This document shows positions 1 through 6,113 of a stretch of DNA of 39,653 nt, piece after piece. The stretch covers positions 1-39,653 of IMG/VR virus record IMGVR_UViG_3300020411_000846. One strand, given 5' to 3'. Position 1 is the first letter of the stretch. Each line of letters begins with the position of its first letter. The translations under genes and the position numbers were made by a program. The notes below the pieces were generated by a model. It was given only the letters and a program-made list of their open reading frames with translations. It ran no database searches and was not told where the DNA came from. Origin of the DNA: a virus.

Positions 1-95
1 TCTAGCATCTGCAACTATTGCCTTGGCGTGTTCATAATCTTCGGGTCTGAACTCTATTTGAATCGCTTTATACACGTTATTGGCTAGTGCGTCAG
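1..95. repeat. Terminal overlap of circular assembly, left copy
   Basis: These 95 bases recur at 39559-39653 with a single difference (T at 19, G at 39577). The match lies at the extreme ends of the window and the ParB-like gene reads through the join in frame, so this is best read as the overlap of a circular or circularly permuted contig. The mismatch falls in the third position of an alanine codon (GCA versus GCC) and is silent, which fits population variation better than random error. True short terminal repeats cannot be excluded. Confidence 0.9.
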
Positions 96-561
96 TTGGG
101 TCATCGAAGTCATCTAAAGAGCCGTAGTCAGGTTCGTCTGCAAACGTTGGAATATCGTCCCCCCAACCGAGTAGTGAAAGATCAAAACCAGTTTCTGACA
201 AAGTTTCTAATTCTTTTTTTAATAGGTCATCGTCCCAAGATGAGTTAAGCGCAAGTTGATTATCTGCAATTATGTACGCTTTGCGTTGCTCTTCTGTTAG
301 GTGAGAAAGGGTTATTGTTGGAACAGAATCCATTCCAATTTTTTTTGCCGCTGTAATCCTTCCATGACCCGCAATAACATTCCCGGTATCATCTATAAGT
401 ACTGGGTTTGTAAAGCCAAACTCTTTTAAAGAATTAACTAATCGTTCAATTTGTACATCGCTGTGAACTCGAGGATTATTTTTGTATAGGGTAAGATCAA
501 TTATTCTTGACTGTTTTATATGCTCAGGGGCTACGATTGGGTAACTTGGTGTTTGGGTCAT
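1..561 (-). CDS. ParB/Srx-fold protein, N-terminal part (continues at 39558)
   Basis: This is the first 187 codons of a protein of about 206 aa that crosses the contig join and ends at 39499. It shows the ParB N-terminal nuclease-like fold: 'RVHSDVQIERLVNSLKEFGF' (about 31-50), then 'VIAGHGR' (about 62-68), and the 'IIADNQLALNS' segment (about 97-107) typical of phage ParB-domain proteins that are often fused to DNA methylases. Here no methylase domain is attached. The start overlaps the stop of the upstream small gene (ATGA), and the stop overlaps the FkbM methyltransferase start. It sits in an operon with DNA-modification-type genes and the terminase. A role in DNA modification or segregation is inferred only from family and context. 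Confidence 0.88.
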   Translation of the reverse strand, partial: MTQTPSYPIVAPEHIKQSRIIDLTLYKNNPRVHSDVQIERLVNSLKEFGFTNPVLIDDTGNVIAGHGRITAAKKIGMDSVPTITLSHLTEEQRKAYIIADNQLALNSSWDDDLLKKELETLSETGFDLSLLGWGDDIPTFADEPDYGSLDDFDDPTDALANNVYKAIQIEFRPEDYEHAKAIVADAR

Positions 562-728
562 AAGTCGAGGTGTATCTGTTCTGAGTTTAACCCTTTTTTC
601 TTAGGATAAAACTCTACAGGTTTAGGCTGTAACCAAATACGCTTGCCGTTAAGTATTCGATAATTGCATCTTTGCAATGGGTCGTAGACAATGTAGTCTT
701 TAGAGTGTCGGTAAGATAGTCCTCGCAT
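558..728 (-). CDS. Small basic protein, 56 aa, unknown
   Basis: The frame runs from ATG at 728 to a TGA that overlaps the ParB-like start (ATGA). It encodes 56 residues beginning 'MRGLSYRHSKDYIVYD' and ending 'SEQIHLDL', rich in Arg, Lys and Tyr. Its start overlaps the end of the 157-aa gene by 29 bases. The tight coupling at both ends, and the absence of any other use for this stretch, support a real gene. No family is recognised. Confidence 0.6.
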   Translation of the reverse strand: MRGLSYRHSKDYIVYDPLQRCNYRILNGKRIWLQPKPVEFYPKKKGLNSEQIHLDL

Positions 729-1173
729 TTTTCAACTGTTCTTTTACTTTTTGGATTTCTTGGGGTAATTCTGATTTTTTATTTTTTAAGTTTTTCTGTA
801 TTAGCTTATTCATAAGATTGGCTGTTTCTTTCCAAGCCTTTTTTCTGAGATTATGTAATTCTCTAACTGTATCTTTATCAATATCAACCCCTACGTTGTT
901 TCTAATATCTCCATCGCCATTTCTGAATCCGTGAGAAACTAGCTTTGCATCTTCATCATAAACCGGGTAAACGGCTTCACAATAACAGATGATTGCAAGG
1001 TCAGACCCTGCCATACGTTTACCATTTTCCTGTTTGTCGTAATCAGGCAGATAATTATTTATAAGACCGTCAGCATTGTGAACTATCCCGGAATCATTGC
1101 AAGCGTAGCAGTTGTAGTTTGGGACTCTGAATGTAACATCACGATCAATCGCGGCTCTCTTGTATGGTTTCAT
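700..1173 (-). CDS. Hypothetical protein with cysteine pairs, 157 aa
   Basis: The N-terminal half carries 'CYACNDSG' (about 22-29) and 'CYC' (about 63-65), arranged like a small DnaJ-type zinc-binding element. The C-terminal third is a Lys/Glu-rich helix that probably forms a coiled coil. It lies 6 bases after the replication-type HTH protein and upstream of a 56-aa gene, so it is part of the same leftward operon. No specific function is recognised; a role in replication or DNA binding is a guess from the neighbour and the putative zinc site. Confidence 0.75.
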   Translation of the reverse strand: MKPYKRAAIDRDVTFRVPNYNCYACNDSGIVHNADGLINNYLPDYDKQENGKRMAGSDLAIICYCEAVYPVYDEDAKLVSHGFRNGDGDIRNNVGVDIDKDTVRELHNLRKKAWKETANLMNKLIQKNLKNKKSELPQEIQKVKEQLKNARTILPTL

Positions 1174-1179
1174 GGGGTG

Positions 1180-1947
1180 TTAAAAAGGTTGTTCATTGGT
1201 TTTATTTTTTAGCCAAGGTCTTAATTTTGATTGATTTTCTGGTTTCCGCAACTCTAAAAACTGTTCGTATTGGCCTTTGCTAATCCATCTATGGCAATCA
1301 GGAAACATTGGACACCATTCGTCATTTCTAAATTTTTTTATCCTTGCCTTTATATCGGCTTCTAAACACTCGGGTAGTTTTTCTTTAGTTTTTTTATCTA
1401 GTTTTTGCCATTCTGTAAAAGCGGGTTTTTTTGATTGGCTAATACTTTTTTCTGCGTGCATAGATTGGTACATATTCCAAAAAAATTCAAAATCTTTCGT
1501 ATATGCGCCCTTTTTTGTTTTTTGTTTTAGTTTAGTTTGTTTTACTTCAAGTTCATCTGGTGAACCACCCTTAGTTTGCGTGGTAGACCACCCTAGTTCA
1601 TCAGGTGTACTGGTTGCTGAGACAGACGTCGGTTCAATACTGGGTTGTTGAGGCGAAGGAACCCTGCACTCGTGCCAAACTGTAACACGATAAGCATTTG
1701 TTTTCTTTCCGTTTTCGTCTCTTCTATTAACTTTTTGTAACCACCCAAGACTACAAAGTTGTTCAACTGTTTGAATCACCTTAGTTCTGCACATACCGGC
1801 GTCTTTTGAAATTGTGCTATAACTAGGCCAAATGTTCGGGTAGTAGCTTTGCAGAACCCACAATACCGCTAACTGGTGTGGGTCGATTCTGCCCTTCAAG
1901 GCTGTGGGCAAAGATACGAACGGCGTATTTTCTGGAATGAAGCTCAT
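1180..1947 (-). CDS. Winged-helix replication-type protein, 255 aa
   Basis: Residues about 25-80 form a winged-helix domain ('LAVLWVLQSYYP', then 'PSYSTISKDAGMCRTKVIQT' and 'LCSLGWLQKV'), the arrangement found in phage replication initiators and HTH_36-type proteins. A charged linker follows (about 95-150). The C-terminal domain (about 150-240) has 'FWNMYQ', 'KPAFTEWQKL' and 'HRWISKGQYEQF', a pattern of phage replication accessory proteins. It probably recognises the origin or loads the host helicase; this is inferred. Its ATG at 1947 is one base from the divergent rusA start, leaving no intergenic space for a promoter. Confidence 0.8.
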   Translation of the reverse strand: MSFIPENTPFVSLPTALKGRIDPHQLAVLWVLQSYYPNIWPSYSTISKDAGMCRTKVIQTVEQLCSLGWLQKVNRRDENGKKTNAYRVTVWHECRVPSPQQPSIEPTSVSATSTPDELGWSTTQTKGGSPDELEVKQTKLKQKTKKGAYTKDFEFFWNMYQSMHAEKSISQSKKPAFTEWQKLDKKTKEKLPECLEADIKARIKKFRNDEWCPMFPDCHRWISKGQYEQFLELRKPENQSKLRPWLKNKTNEQPF

Positions 1948-1948
1948 T

Positions 1949-2422
1949 ATGTATTACTGTTTTATCGTTGAAGGTATTGAGGCCGCACCACAGGGTAGCA
2001 AAAGGCACGTTGGAAATGGACGTATGATTGAATCAAGTAAGAAAGTAAAACCATGGCGTGAGGCGGTTAGATTGGAGGCAAATAAAAATGTCGGCGAGAT
2101 TATACAAGAACCAGTACACGTTGAATTAGTATTTTGGTTTATGCGTCCGAAGTCTCATTTAAACGCTAAAGGAGAAACGCGGCAATCTGCGCCTAGATTT
2201 CCTACGTCAAAAAACAGGGGCGATATTGACAAGTTATGTAGGAGTACCTTAGATGCTTTAACATTATCAGCGTTTGCTGATGATTCGCAAGTGGTAAGTT
2301 TGCAAGCCCGAAAATATTATTGCGATAATAAAAAACCCGGTCCAAAAAAACCGGGGGCAATGATAACGATACAATCAACTGATCGAGTATATGAAACGAA
2401 TTTCTTGGGTACTTTGCCCTAA
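1949..2422 (+). CDS. rusA: RusA-type Holliday junction resolvase, 157 aa
   Basis: RusA enzymes are homodimeric, Mg-dependent nucleases that cut four-way junctions. Visible features are the N-terminal 'AAPQGSKR' (about 12-19), 'RPKSH' (about 66-70), the catalytic region 'NRGDIDKLCRSTLDAL' (Asp92, Asp94, Lys95, Asp102) and 'FADDSQV' (Asp111/112). Length is a little above the usual 120-140 aa. An in-frame ATG at 1937 is possible, but the ATG at 1949 minimises overlap with the opposite gene. Phages use RusA to resolve recombination intermediates before packaging, which fits the exonuclease/annealing module at 7.5-9.8 kb. Confidence 0.9.
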   Translation: MYYCFIVEGIEAAPQGSKRHVGNGRMIESSKKVKPWREAVRLEANKNVGEIIQEPVHVELVFWFMRPKSHLNAKGETRQSAPRFPTSKNRGDIDKLCRSTLDALTLSAFADDSQVVSLQARKYYCDNKKPGPKKPGAMITIQSTDRVYETNFLGTLP

Positions 2423-2603
2423 CTGCGAAATCTACACAATCCAAAAAGTTGTAAGCATAGTTGTAAACAAAGACTTTAAACAAATCAGGCGTAGAGTTTG
2501 TTTTGATTGCGGCCACAGGTGGTACACAATACAGAATCCAGAAAAAACTATTGATGATATAAAAGCAAAAAAATTATCTAAAGAGTTGCCGGGGGATAGA
2601 TAA
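2391..2603 (+). CDS. Zinc-ribbon protein, 70 aa
   Basis: This short protein has a four-cysteine zinc ribbon: 'CPNC' near the start (about 9-12) and 'RRRVCFDCGHRWYTIQ' (about 34-49). The second half resembles the ribbon of NrdR-type and phage Ogr-like regulators. It overlaps the 3' end of rusA by 32 bases and is probably translationally coupled to it. A transcriptional activator or nucleic-acid-binding role is plausible but not shown. Confidence 0.75.
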   Translation: MKRISWVLCPNCEIYTIQKVVSIVVNKDFKQIRRRVCFDCGHRWYTIQNPEKTIDDIKAKKLSKELPGDR

Positions 2604-2630
2604 GCCACCTCGCGTAGACCTCCCTGTCTT

Positions 2631-2654
2631 TTGCAGTTTGTATACTGCAATTTT
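2631..2654 (+). terminator. Putative weak intrinsic terminator
   Basis: A perfect 7-bp inverted repeat (TTGCAGT, TTGTAT loop, ACTGCAA) is followed by TTTTG. It lies 27 bases after the stop of the zinc-ribbon gene, in a convergent 3'-to-3' region, so it could terminate the rightward rusA transcript. The stem is AT-rich and the T-run short, so an operator-like dyad is an alternative. Confidence 0.4.
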
Positions 2655-2666
2655 GTTAGACTTTCA

Positions 2667-2688
2667 GACCCGCTTTGCAAAGGTCGTC
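2667..2688. repeat. Dyad GAC-N3-CTTTGCAAAG-N3-GTC
   Basis: A 10-bp perfect palindrome (CTTTGCAAAG) is flanked symmetrically by GAC and GTC, giving a 22-bp dyad just 16 bases past the first hairpin. It lacks a T-run. It may be a protein-binding site or part of a convergent termination region. Bases 2604-2699 otherwise hold no coding frame I can support. Confidence 0.3.
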
Positions 2689-2699
2689 AGGCTCCCCGG

Positions 2700-2864
2700 C
2701 TAAATTTTATTGAGCGCTTCCTCCAAAGAGTAACAAACCCGAGAGATCAAACCAGCGTCCAAACTCTCTGGATTATTTCCATGAGTATTAACCTTTGGAT
2801 TTCTGCGAAGAAATTCTCTTAAGGCGGCTCCATCATCGGCTCTAAGGTACATACAAATATTCAT
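2700..2864 (-). CDS. Possible small protein, 54 aa, start unclear
   Basis: The frame from ATG 2864 to TAG 2700 encodes a protein-like sequence ('MYLRADDGAALREFLRR', later 'LISRVCYSLEEAL'). The open frame continues upstream to about 2934 with equally protein-like residues ('CKRLHSTRYPNTY') but without an ATG, GTG or TTG. There is no clear ribosome-binding site at 2864. It may start at 2864 or 2852, be reached by frameshifting from the upstream 73-aa gene, or be the remnant of a longer gene. Confidence 0.4.
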   Translation of the reverse strand: MNICMYLRADDGAALREFLRRNPKVNTHGNNPESLDAGLISRVCYSLEEALNKI

Positions 2865-2917
2865 GTAGGTGTTTGGATAGCGAGTCGAATGTAATCTCTT
2901 ACAAACCGATAATAACC

Positions 2918-3139
2918 CTAAATCAATGGGTCATCGTATTCTGGAATGTTTTCATTGTAGATTTTGTCCTCAAGTTTTCTTATCTCGTTAATAATTGAAG
3001 TAGTTGCGGCAATGGCTACTTCAACCTCTTCAAGCGTTCTTTTTTCACGTAAATAGTGTTTCCATTTATGAAGCTCCATATAACAGAAATGCTGTTTAAA
3101 CTCATAAGAAAGTGATTTTTCAGTAGTCATTTTTTTCAA
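2918..3139 (-). CDS. Hypothetical helical protein, 73 aa
   Basis: This is a charged, mostly helical protein ('MELHKWKHYLREKRTLEEV', then 'INEIRKLEDKI') ending in the acidic tail 'YDDPLI'. It overlaps the 3' end of the cytosine methyltransferase gene by 20 bases and is the penultimate gene of the leftward early operon. No family is recognised. Placement next to the methyltransferase suggests, but does not show, a link to it. Confidence 0.65.
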   Translation of the reverse strand: MKKMTTEKSLSYEFKQHFCYMELHKWKHYLREKRTLEEVEVAIAATTSIINEIRKLEDKIYNENIPEYDDPLI

Positions 3140-4025
3140 GGTCTAGTATTCTTCCAAGTGGTATTGTTGCTACAGCCGGGACTATGCTGTTTCCGAGGGC
3201 GCGTAATCTGTCCACCCTATTGGATAACCCATCATTTCCTCTACGAACGGTGGGTTCAGATACGTACCCTTTCCAGTCTGGGTTGAGTAAGTGTGGTTGA
3301 GAACGCCAGATAATTTGCCTTTCTCCGCTATCTTTTTGAAGTTTAGATTTTCCCCGGCGTCCTTGTAATCCCTTGAACATGGGGTCGGTAGATTCTGTAA
3401 CTTGTTGAAAAGTTCTACTGTCTCTGGGTTTACTGCTTCCCTTAGATTCCCTAATTTTTTTCGACCCTTTCTGTGTGTCTGAGTCTGTTTTATCATTGAA
3501 TCCAATCCTCTCGGCGGTAAATAATCCATTGTGTTTGGGGTAGGCAATGATCCAGATTCTTTCTCTTTTATGACAAGCGCCTCTTTGTTCGGCTGATATA
3601 ACCGACCATTCACAATCGTACCCTGCTTCGGAAAGTTCCCCGAGAACAATGTCCATTCCGAAATTAAGCAACGCTGATACGTTTTCCAACAAGATGTACC
3701 GGGGTCGTACCAAGCGAATGATTCTGACAAGTTCAAAGAAAAGTCCAGAACGTGTCTCGGGCGTGATTCCTTGGCGTTGGCCTCCAACGGATAAATCTTG
3801 GCACGGAAAGCCCCCGCAGAGGACGTCAAACTGAAAAGGTTTTGCTGTGTATGTTTTGATGTCATCATGAATAGGTACGTTTGGCCAATGTTTTTTTAAA
3901 ATTTTTTGACAGTAAGGATTGTTTTCAACAAACTGTGTTGTTTCAAAACCCCCAACAAGACGTTCAGCGGCATAAGAGAAACCCCCTATACCGCTAAATG
4001 TATCTAAAATTGTTAGCTTTTTCAT
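3120..4025 (-). CDS. C5-cytosine DNA methyltransferase, 301 aa
   Basis: The enzyme transfers a methyl group from S-adenosylmethionine to carbon 5 of cytosine in DNA. All main motifs are present: motif I 'FSGIGGF' (10-16), motif IV 'GGFPCQDLS' with the catalytic Cys75, motif VI 'ENV' (114-116), motif VIII 'QRGACHKRER' (147-156) and motif X 'ALGNSIVP' (276-283). The segment at about 170-240, where a target-recognition domain should lie, is short and unusually Lys/Ser-rich. That segment coincides with the best-conserved-looking part of another frame (see 3182-3868). It probably protects phage DNA from host restriction. It may also supply 5-methylcytosine to the TET/JBP-like enzyme at 38.0 kb; this is inference. 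Confidence 0.95.
   Translation of the reverse strand: MKKLTILDTFSGIGGFSYAAERLVGGFETTQFVENNPYCQKILKKHWPNVPIHDDIKTYTAKPFQFDVLCGGFPCQDLSVGGQRQGITPETRSGLFFELVRIIRLVRPRYILLENVSALLNFGMDIVLGELSEAGYDCEWSVISAEQRGACHKRERIWIIAYPKHNGLFTAERIGFNDKTDSDTQKGSKKIRESKGSSKPRDSRTFQQVTESTDPMFKGLQGRRGKSKLQKDSGERQIIWRSQPHLLNPDWKGYVSEPTVRRGNDGLSNRVDRLRALGNSIVPAVATIPLGRILDLEKNDY
3182..3868 (-). CDS. Overprinted gene nested inside the C5-methyltransferase gene, 228 aa
   Basis: This 228-codon frame lies wholly inside the methyltransferase gene, on the same strand in a different frame. It does not look like random read-through. It has two 'LPTP' motifs (108-111 and 160-163), 'NTMDYLPPRG' (112-121), 'GNLREAV' (140-146), 'SGNFPKQGT' (76-84) and near the end 'LNPPFVEEMMGYPIGWTDY' (204-222). 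I recall these motifs from a family of phage and prophage proteins encoded beside or over dcm-like genes. It begins ATG-ATG with no strong ribosome-binding site, so translation would depend on reinitiation or weak initiation. Function is unknown; it could supply target recognition or partner the methyltransferase. The chief doubt is whether it is expressed. Confidence 0.65.
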   Translation of the reverse strand: MMTSKHTQQNLFSLTSSAGAFRAKIYPLEANAKESRPRHVLDFSLNLSESFAWYDPGTSCWKTYQRCLISEWTLFSGNFPKQGTIVNGRLYQPNKEALVIKEKESGSLPTPNTMDYLPPRGLDSMIKQTQTHRKGRKKLGNLREAVNPETVELFNKLQNLPTPCSRDYKDAGENLNFKKIAEKGKLSGVLNHTYSTQTGKGTYLNPPFVEEMMGYPIGWTDYAPSETA

Positions 4026-4226
4026 TCATTCTTGTCCATGGTGTTTTTCCAATTCTTTAATTGCTTGAGCAAGTTCTAATTGTTTTATAAAATTTTCTCT
4101 TAACCATTCAGCCATAGCAAATCTTACAATTTGTGATGCCGAGCAATCAAACTCAATCGCTAAAAAATGAATGGCCTCATAATCTTTATTAGAGGCCGCA
4201 CGAAAGTAAATTCTATCGCTATCCAT
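4026..4226 (-). CDS. Ribbon-helix-helix-like small protein, 66 aa
   Basis: The sequence begins with a short strand ('RIYFRAAS') followed by two helices ('KDYEAIHFLAIEFDCSASQI' and 'VRFAMAEWLRENFIKQL'). This matches the size and layout of Arc/CopG-type ribbon-helix-helix DNA-binding proteins. It directly precedes the methyltransferase gene (stop and start adjacent) and its ATG overlaps the stop of the gene upstream. It could be an autoregulator of the leftward early operon. The family call is by pattern only. Confidence 0.6.
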   Translation of the reverse strand: MDSDRIYFRAASNKDYEAIHFLAIEFDCSASQIVRFAMAEWLRENFIKQLELAQAIKELEKHHGQE

Positions 4227-4435
4227 TAGAAAGGGTTACTCCATGAATCGTATTGTTTATGAGTAATGAGATTGTCTTTGCAAAGTGCATCTGTGTAATC
4301 ATTCCACTCAGTTCTTTTTGCAATATCGTCTCCCCTTCTATAACCAAGTTGTATGGCTTTCACTTTGTAGATAAATCTAAAAAGTTGTATTGCTTCAGCC
4401 TTGGTCATTTTTTTATTTGAATCAGGGTCATACAT
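4226..4435 (-). CDS. Hypothetical protein, 69 aa
   Basis: I place the start at ATG 4435 rather than 4450, because GGAGG lies 8 bases upstream of 4435 and the 4450 ATG would sit on that ribosome-binding site. The product ('MYDPDSNKKMTKAEAIQLF...') is a small mixed-charge protein with no recognised domain. It overlaps the preceding 48-aa gene by 8 bases and the following gene by one. Confidence 0.65.
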   Translation of the reverse strand: MYDPDSNKKMTKAEAIQLFRFIYKVKAIQLGYRRGDDIAKRTEWNDYTDALCKDNLITHKQYDSWSNPF

Positions 4436-4574
4436 TTTTTGTACCTCCATTATTCAAATTTTTAATTTCTAGAAAAACATTTTTATGTTTCTTGTTTCTT
4501 TTTCTTTTTCTGGTCATTTGTACACCAGAATCGAATTGACTTTTATTTGTTGGAATTGGGTTGTATTCAAGCAT
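4428..4574 (-). CDS. Small basic protein, 48 aa
   Basis: A strong ribosome-binding site (AGGAGG) lies 8 bases before ATG 4574. The 48-aa product has a central run of basic residues ('TRKRKRNKKHKN', about 21-32), which suggests nucleic-acid binding. Its last codons overlap the next gene's start. Function unknown. Confidence 0.6.
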   Translation of the reverse strand: MLEYNPIPTNKSQFDSGVQMTRKRKRNKKHKNVFLEIKNLNNGGTKNV

Positions 4575-4588
4575 TAGTTTTACCTCCT

Positions 4589-4726
4589 TTAAAGTTCCGT
4601 AATAAATACAATTTTTTCATTCGCCTTAGTTTCTTTTTGAATCTTTTTTATAAATTCAATTTTGCTTTCTGCTTCGGCGGTGACACAAGCCCAAGGCTCA
4701 AGTTCTGCATAAAAAAGTTTTTTCAT
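4589..4726 (-). CDS. Hypothetical protein, 45 aa
   Basis: A 45-codon frame ('MKKLFYAELEPWACVTAEAE...') fills the gap between the 160-aa and 48-aa genes. It begins 2 bases after the stop at 4729, and its stop overlaps the ribosome-binding site of the next gene. This spacing is typical of a coupled operon. No family recognised. Confidence 0.6.
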   Translation of the reverse strand: MKKLFYAELEPWACVTAEAESKIEFIKKIQKETKANEKIVFITEL

Positions 4727-4728
4727 TA

Positions 4729-5211
4729 TTAGTCCTTGTAATAAATGTGGCCGTATTTCTGCTCAATATAAACTGTTGTCCAAGTGCCAACCATGTCGTC
4801 AAAGAAACCTAGCTTTTCTTGAATCTCTCTAGCTTCAGACCAAGTTTTTGGTTGTTTTTTGGCCAACTTTTCCCATAAATTATATTTTTTGACTAACTCT
4901 GCTTTTTCTTTGTATGACTCTTTTAGCTTGGTATATCCCATAGCCACCATGTCATTAATACATTGAATCTCGTATTTTCTGTAAAAGTCTTTTTGATTGT
5001 TGAGTATGTAATGATGCAACAACAAATAATGATCTGTGTTGTTCCAATCAACACTTTCACAACCGCCAATACCTTCTTGGTCTACAGCGGCTAAACAGGT
5101 TTTACCTTGTCTTAATTCACAGTTGTATGAAATCCAACCGTTTCTTGAAAGTCTTGTATTAACTTTGTAAACTGTGACTCGGCCAGTTTTTTTCTTTGTT
5201 AAAGTTTCCAT
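4729..5211 (-). CDS. Hypothetical protein, 160 aa
   Basis: The N-terminal part (about 1-60) looks like a beta-rich domain ('RVTVYKVNTRLSRNGWISYN'), and the rest is helical and aromatic-rich ('YLLLHHYILNNQKDFYRKY'). The C-terminus has 'MVGTWTTVYIEQKYGHIYY'. It is the second gene of the leftward early operon. I do not recognise the family. Confidence 0.75.
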   Translation of the reverse strand: METLTKKKTGRVTVYKVNTRLSRNGWISYNCELRQGKTCLAAVDQEGIGGCESVDWNNTDHYLLLHHYILNNQKDFYRKYEIQCINDMVAMGYTKLKESYKEKAELVKKYNLWEKLAKKQPKTWSEAREIQEKLGFFDDMVGTWTTVYIEQKYGHIYYKD

Positions 5212-5215
5212 TTTA

Positions 5216-5470
5216 TTAAGCTCCTAGTTTAGTAACGCCAACGATTTCCTCATCAAGGTCAAGAACCTTAACACCGTGATCGCCTTCTAAATCCATGGCT
5301 AAATCTTGAGCCAAATAATCACTACCGTTAATCTCAATAGCGGTAATGTTCCAACCAAACGTGTCGTCTAAAGCCTTTGCACCTTTTTCAGTAACAGCGG
5401 CGAAACGTATTTTGTCGTTTTCTATGAACTTTCTAGTAATATCGAAAGTTTGTGTTTGAGTGATTTTCAT
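5216..5470 (-). CDS. Hypothetical protein, 84 aa, first gene of leftward operon
   Basis: A small acidic protein ('MKITQTQTFDITRKFIEND...', later 'VKVLDLDEEIVGVTKLGA') with an alternating strand-helix pattern. It begins 34 bases downstream of the predicted transcript start from the promoter at 5511-5539, behind GAGG at a usable distance. No function recognised. Confidence 0.7.
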   Translation of the reverse strand: MKITQTQTFDITRKFIENDKIRFAAVTEKGAKALDDTFGWNITAIEINGSDYLAQDLAMDLEGDHGVKVLDLDEEIVGVTKLGA

Positions 5471-5488
5471 TGAAACCTCGCGAATGTG

Positions 5489-5502
5489 ACCCGCCTCCGG
5501 GT
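5489..5502 (-). other. 5' leader hairpin (ACCCG-CCTC-CGGGT)
   Basis: A 5-bp perfect GC-rich stem with a 4-base loop sits at the predicted extreme 5' end of the leftward early mRNA (start near 5504). Such a stem could protect the transcript from 5'-dependent decay. Similar ACCC...GGGT stems occur in other leaders of this genome (30502-30513 and 31283-31293). Confidence 0.45.
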
Positions 5503-5510
5503 ATGAATCA

Positions 5511-5539
5511 ATTATGAACTAATATCAGGAATATCGCAA
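5511..5539 (-). promoter_or_regulatory. Leftward sigma70-like promoter
   Basis: Read on the minus strand: -35 TTGCGA (5539-5534), a 17-base spacer, -10 CATAAT (5516-5511). It faces the leftward early operon in the 202-base divergent region 5471-5672. The -10 box is identical to that of the rightward promoter. Confidence 0.6.
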
Positions 5540-5597
5540 CCCTGAACATCTGTAACATTGAGTTTTATTATAATATTCTAACTTTATCTTATAGATG

Positions 5598-5626
5598 TTT
5601 ACAAATGGCTAAGAATGATTCATAAT
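5598..5626 (+). promoter_or_regulatory. Rightward sigma70-like promoter
   Basis: -35 TTTACA (5598-5603), a 17-base spacer, -10 CATAAT (5621-5626), with an AT-rich tract upstream (5563-5592) that could act as an UP element. A motif like ATGTTTACAAATG overlaps the -35; a similar motif in inverted orientation (ATGTTACAGATG) lies at about 5547-5558. The two copies may form an operator pair. The transcript would start near 5633 and carry a leader of about 40 bases. Confidence 0.65.
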
Positions 5627-5672
5627 AGAGGTATGGGAGAGATTCCCTTTACCACTCGCCCTTTTCCCGGTC

Positions 5673-5858
5673 ATGCCAATTACTTTCGACTTTAACGAAG
5701 AACAGCTAGAAAACCTTGAGGACATTCTACTTGAGGCTAAATACAATCTACCTGATGATGAAGAAGAGTTCCAAGAGGCTCATGAAGATAGCCCAGTCGG
5801 TACTATCCGTGAAGCACTTCTTCAGATCGCCGCACAAAAAACAACTGCGGGGGTTTGA
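5673..5858 (+). CDS. Small acidic protein, 61 aa
   Basis: The first gene of the rightward early operon. It is strongly acidic ('EEQLENLEDILLEAKY', 'DDEEEFQEAHEDSP') and helical, with no recognised family. Small acidic early phage proteins often bind and inhibit host DNA-binding proteins, but nothing here proves that. No good ribosome-binding site precedes the ATG. Confidence 0.65.
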   Translation: MPITFDFNEEQLENLEDILLEAKYNLPDDEEEFQEAHEDSPVGTIREALLQIAAQKTTAGV

Positions 5859-5864
5859 TTAAAG

Positions 5865-6113
5865 ATGTCTAAGAATGTTACCACATACGAATGTGAGAAA
5901 GGCACACTTTTAAAGTCTTACGATACATTTGTTGCTTTAAAAGGCAAAAATAGAGAAAACGACATGGTCACTTTAAAGTGGCATAGCAGAACAACTAGCC
6001 GTCACATCAACGAGTTTTTGGGCGGTAAAGAATATACAAACGATGCCGCAAAGGTTTCACAATCTTTGTTAGATAACTTGGGTAAATTTATTGAGGCTTA
6101 TCACAATGGCTGA
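5865..6113 (+). CDS. Hypothetical protein, DUF8033-like, 82 aa
   Basis: The segment 'SYDTFVALKG...' followed by 'RTTSRHINEFLGG' (about 41-54) resembles a small phage and bacterial family that I recall as DUF8033, in which a 'TTSKY..QFLG' motif is conserved. No biochemical role is known to me. It lies 6 bases after the previous gene and overlaps the next by 8. Confidence 0.65.
   Translation: MSKNVTTYECEKGTLLKSYDTFVALKGKNRENDMVTLKWHSRTTSRHINEFLGGKEYTNDAAKVSQSLLDNLGKFIEAYHNG

Noticed and set aside
1277-1651. Rightward 124-codon open frame
   Set aside because: It is antisense to the replication-type HTH gene, whose product has clear domain patterns. The antisense product is a Phe/Ser-rich shadow without motifs.
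2604-2699. tRNA gene or integration site in the convergent gap
   Set aside because: I could not fold a cloverleaf with a CCA-type acceptor end. The only structures are the two dyads described.
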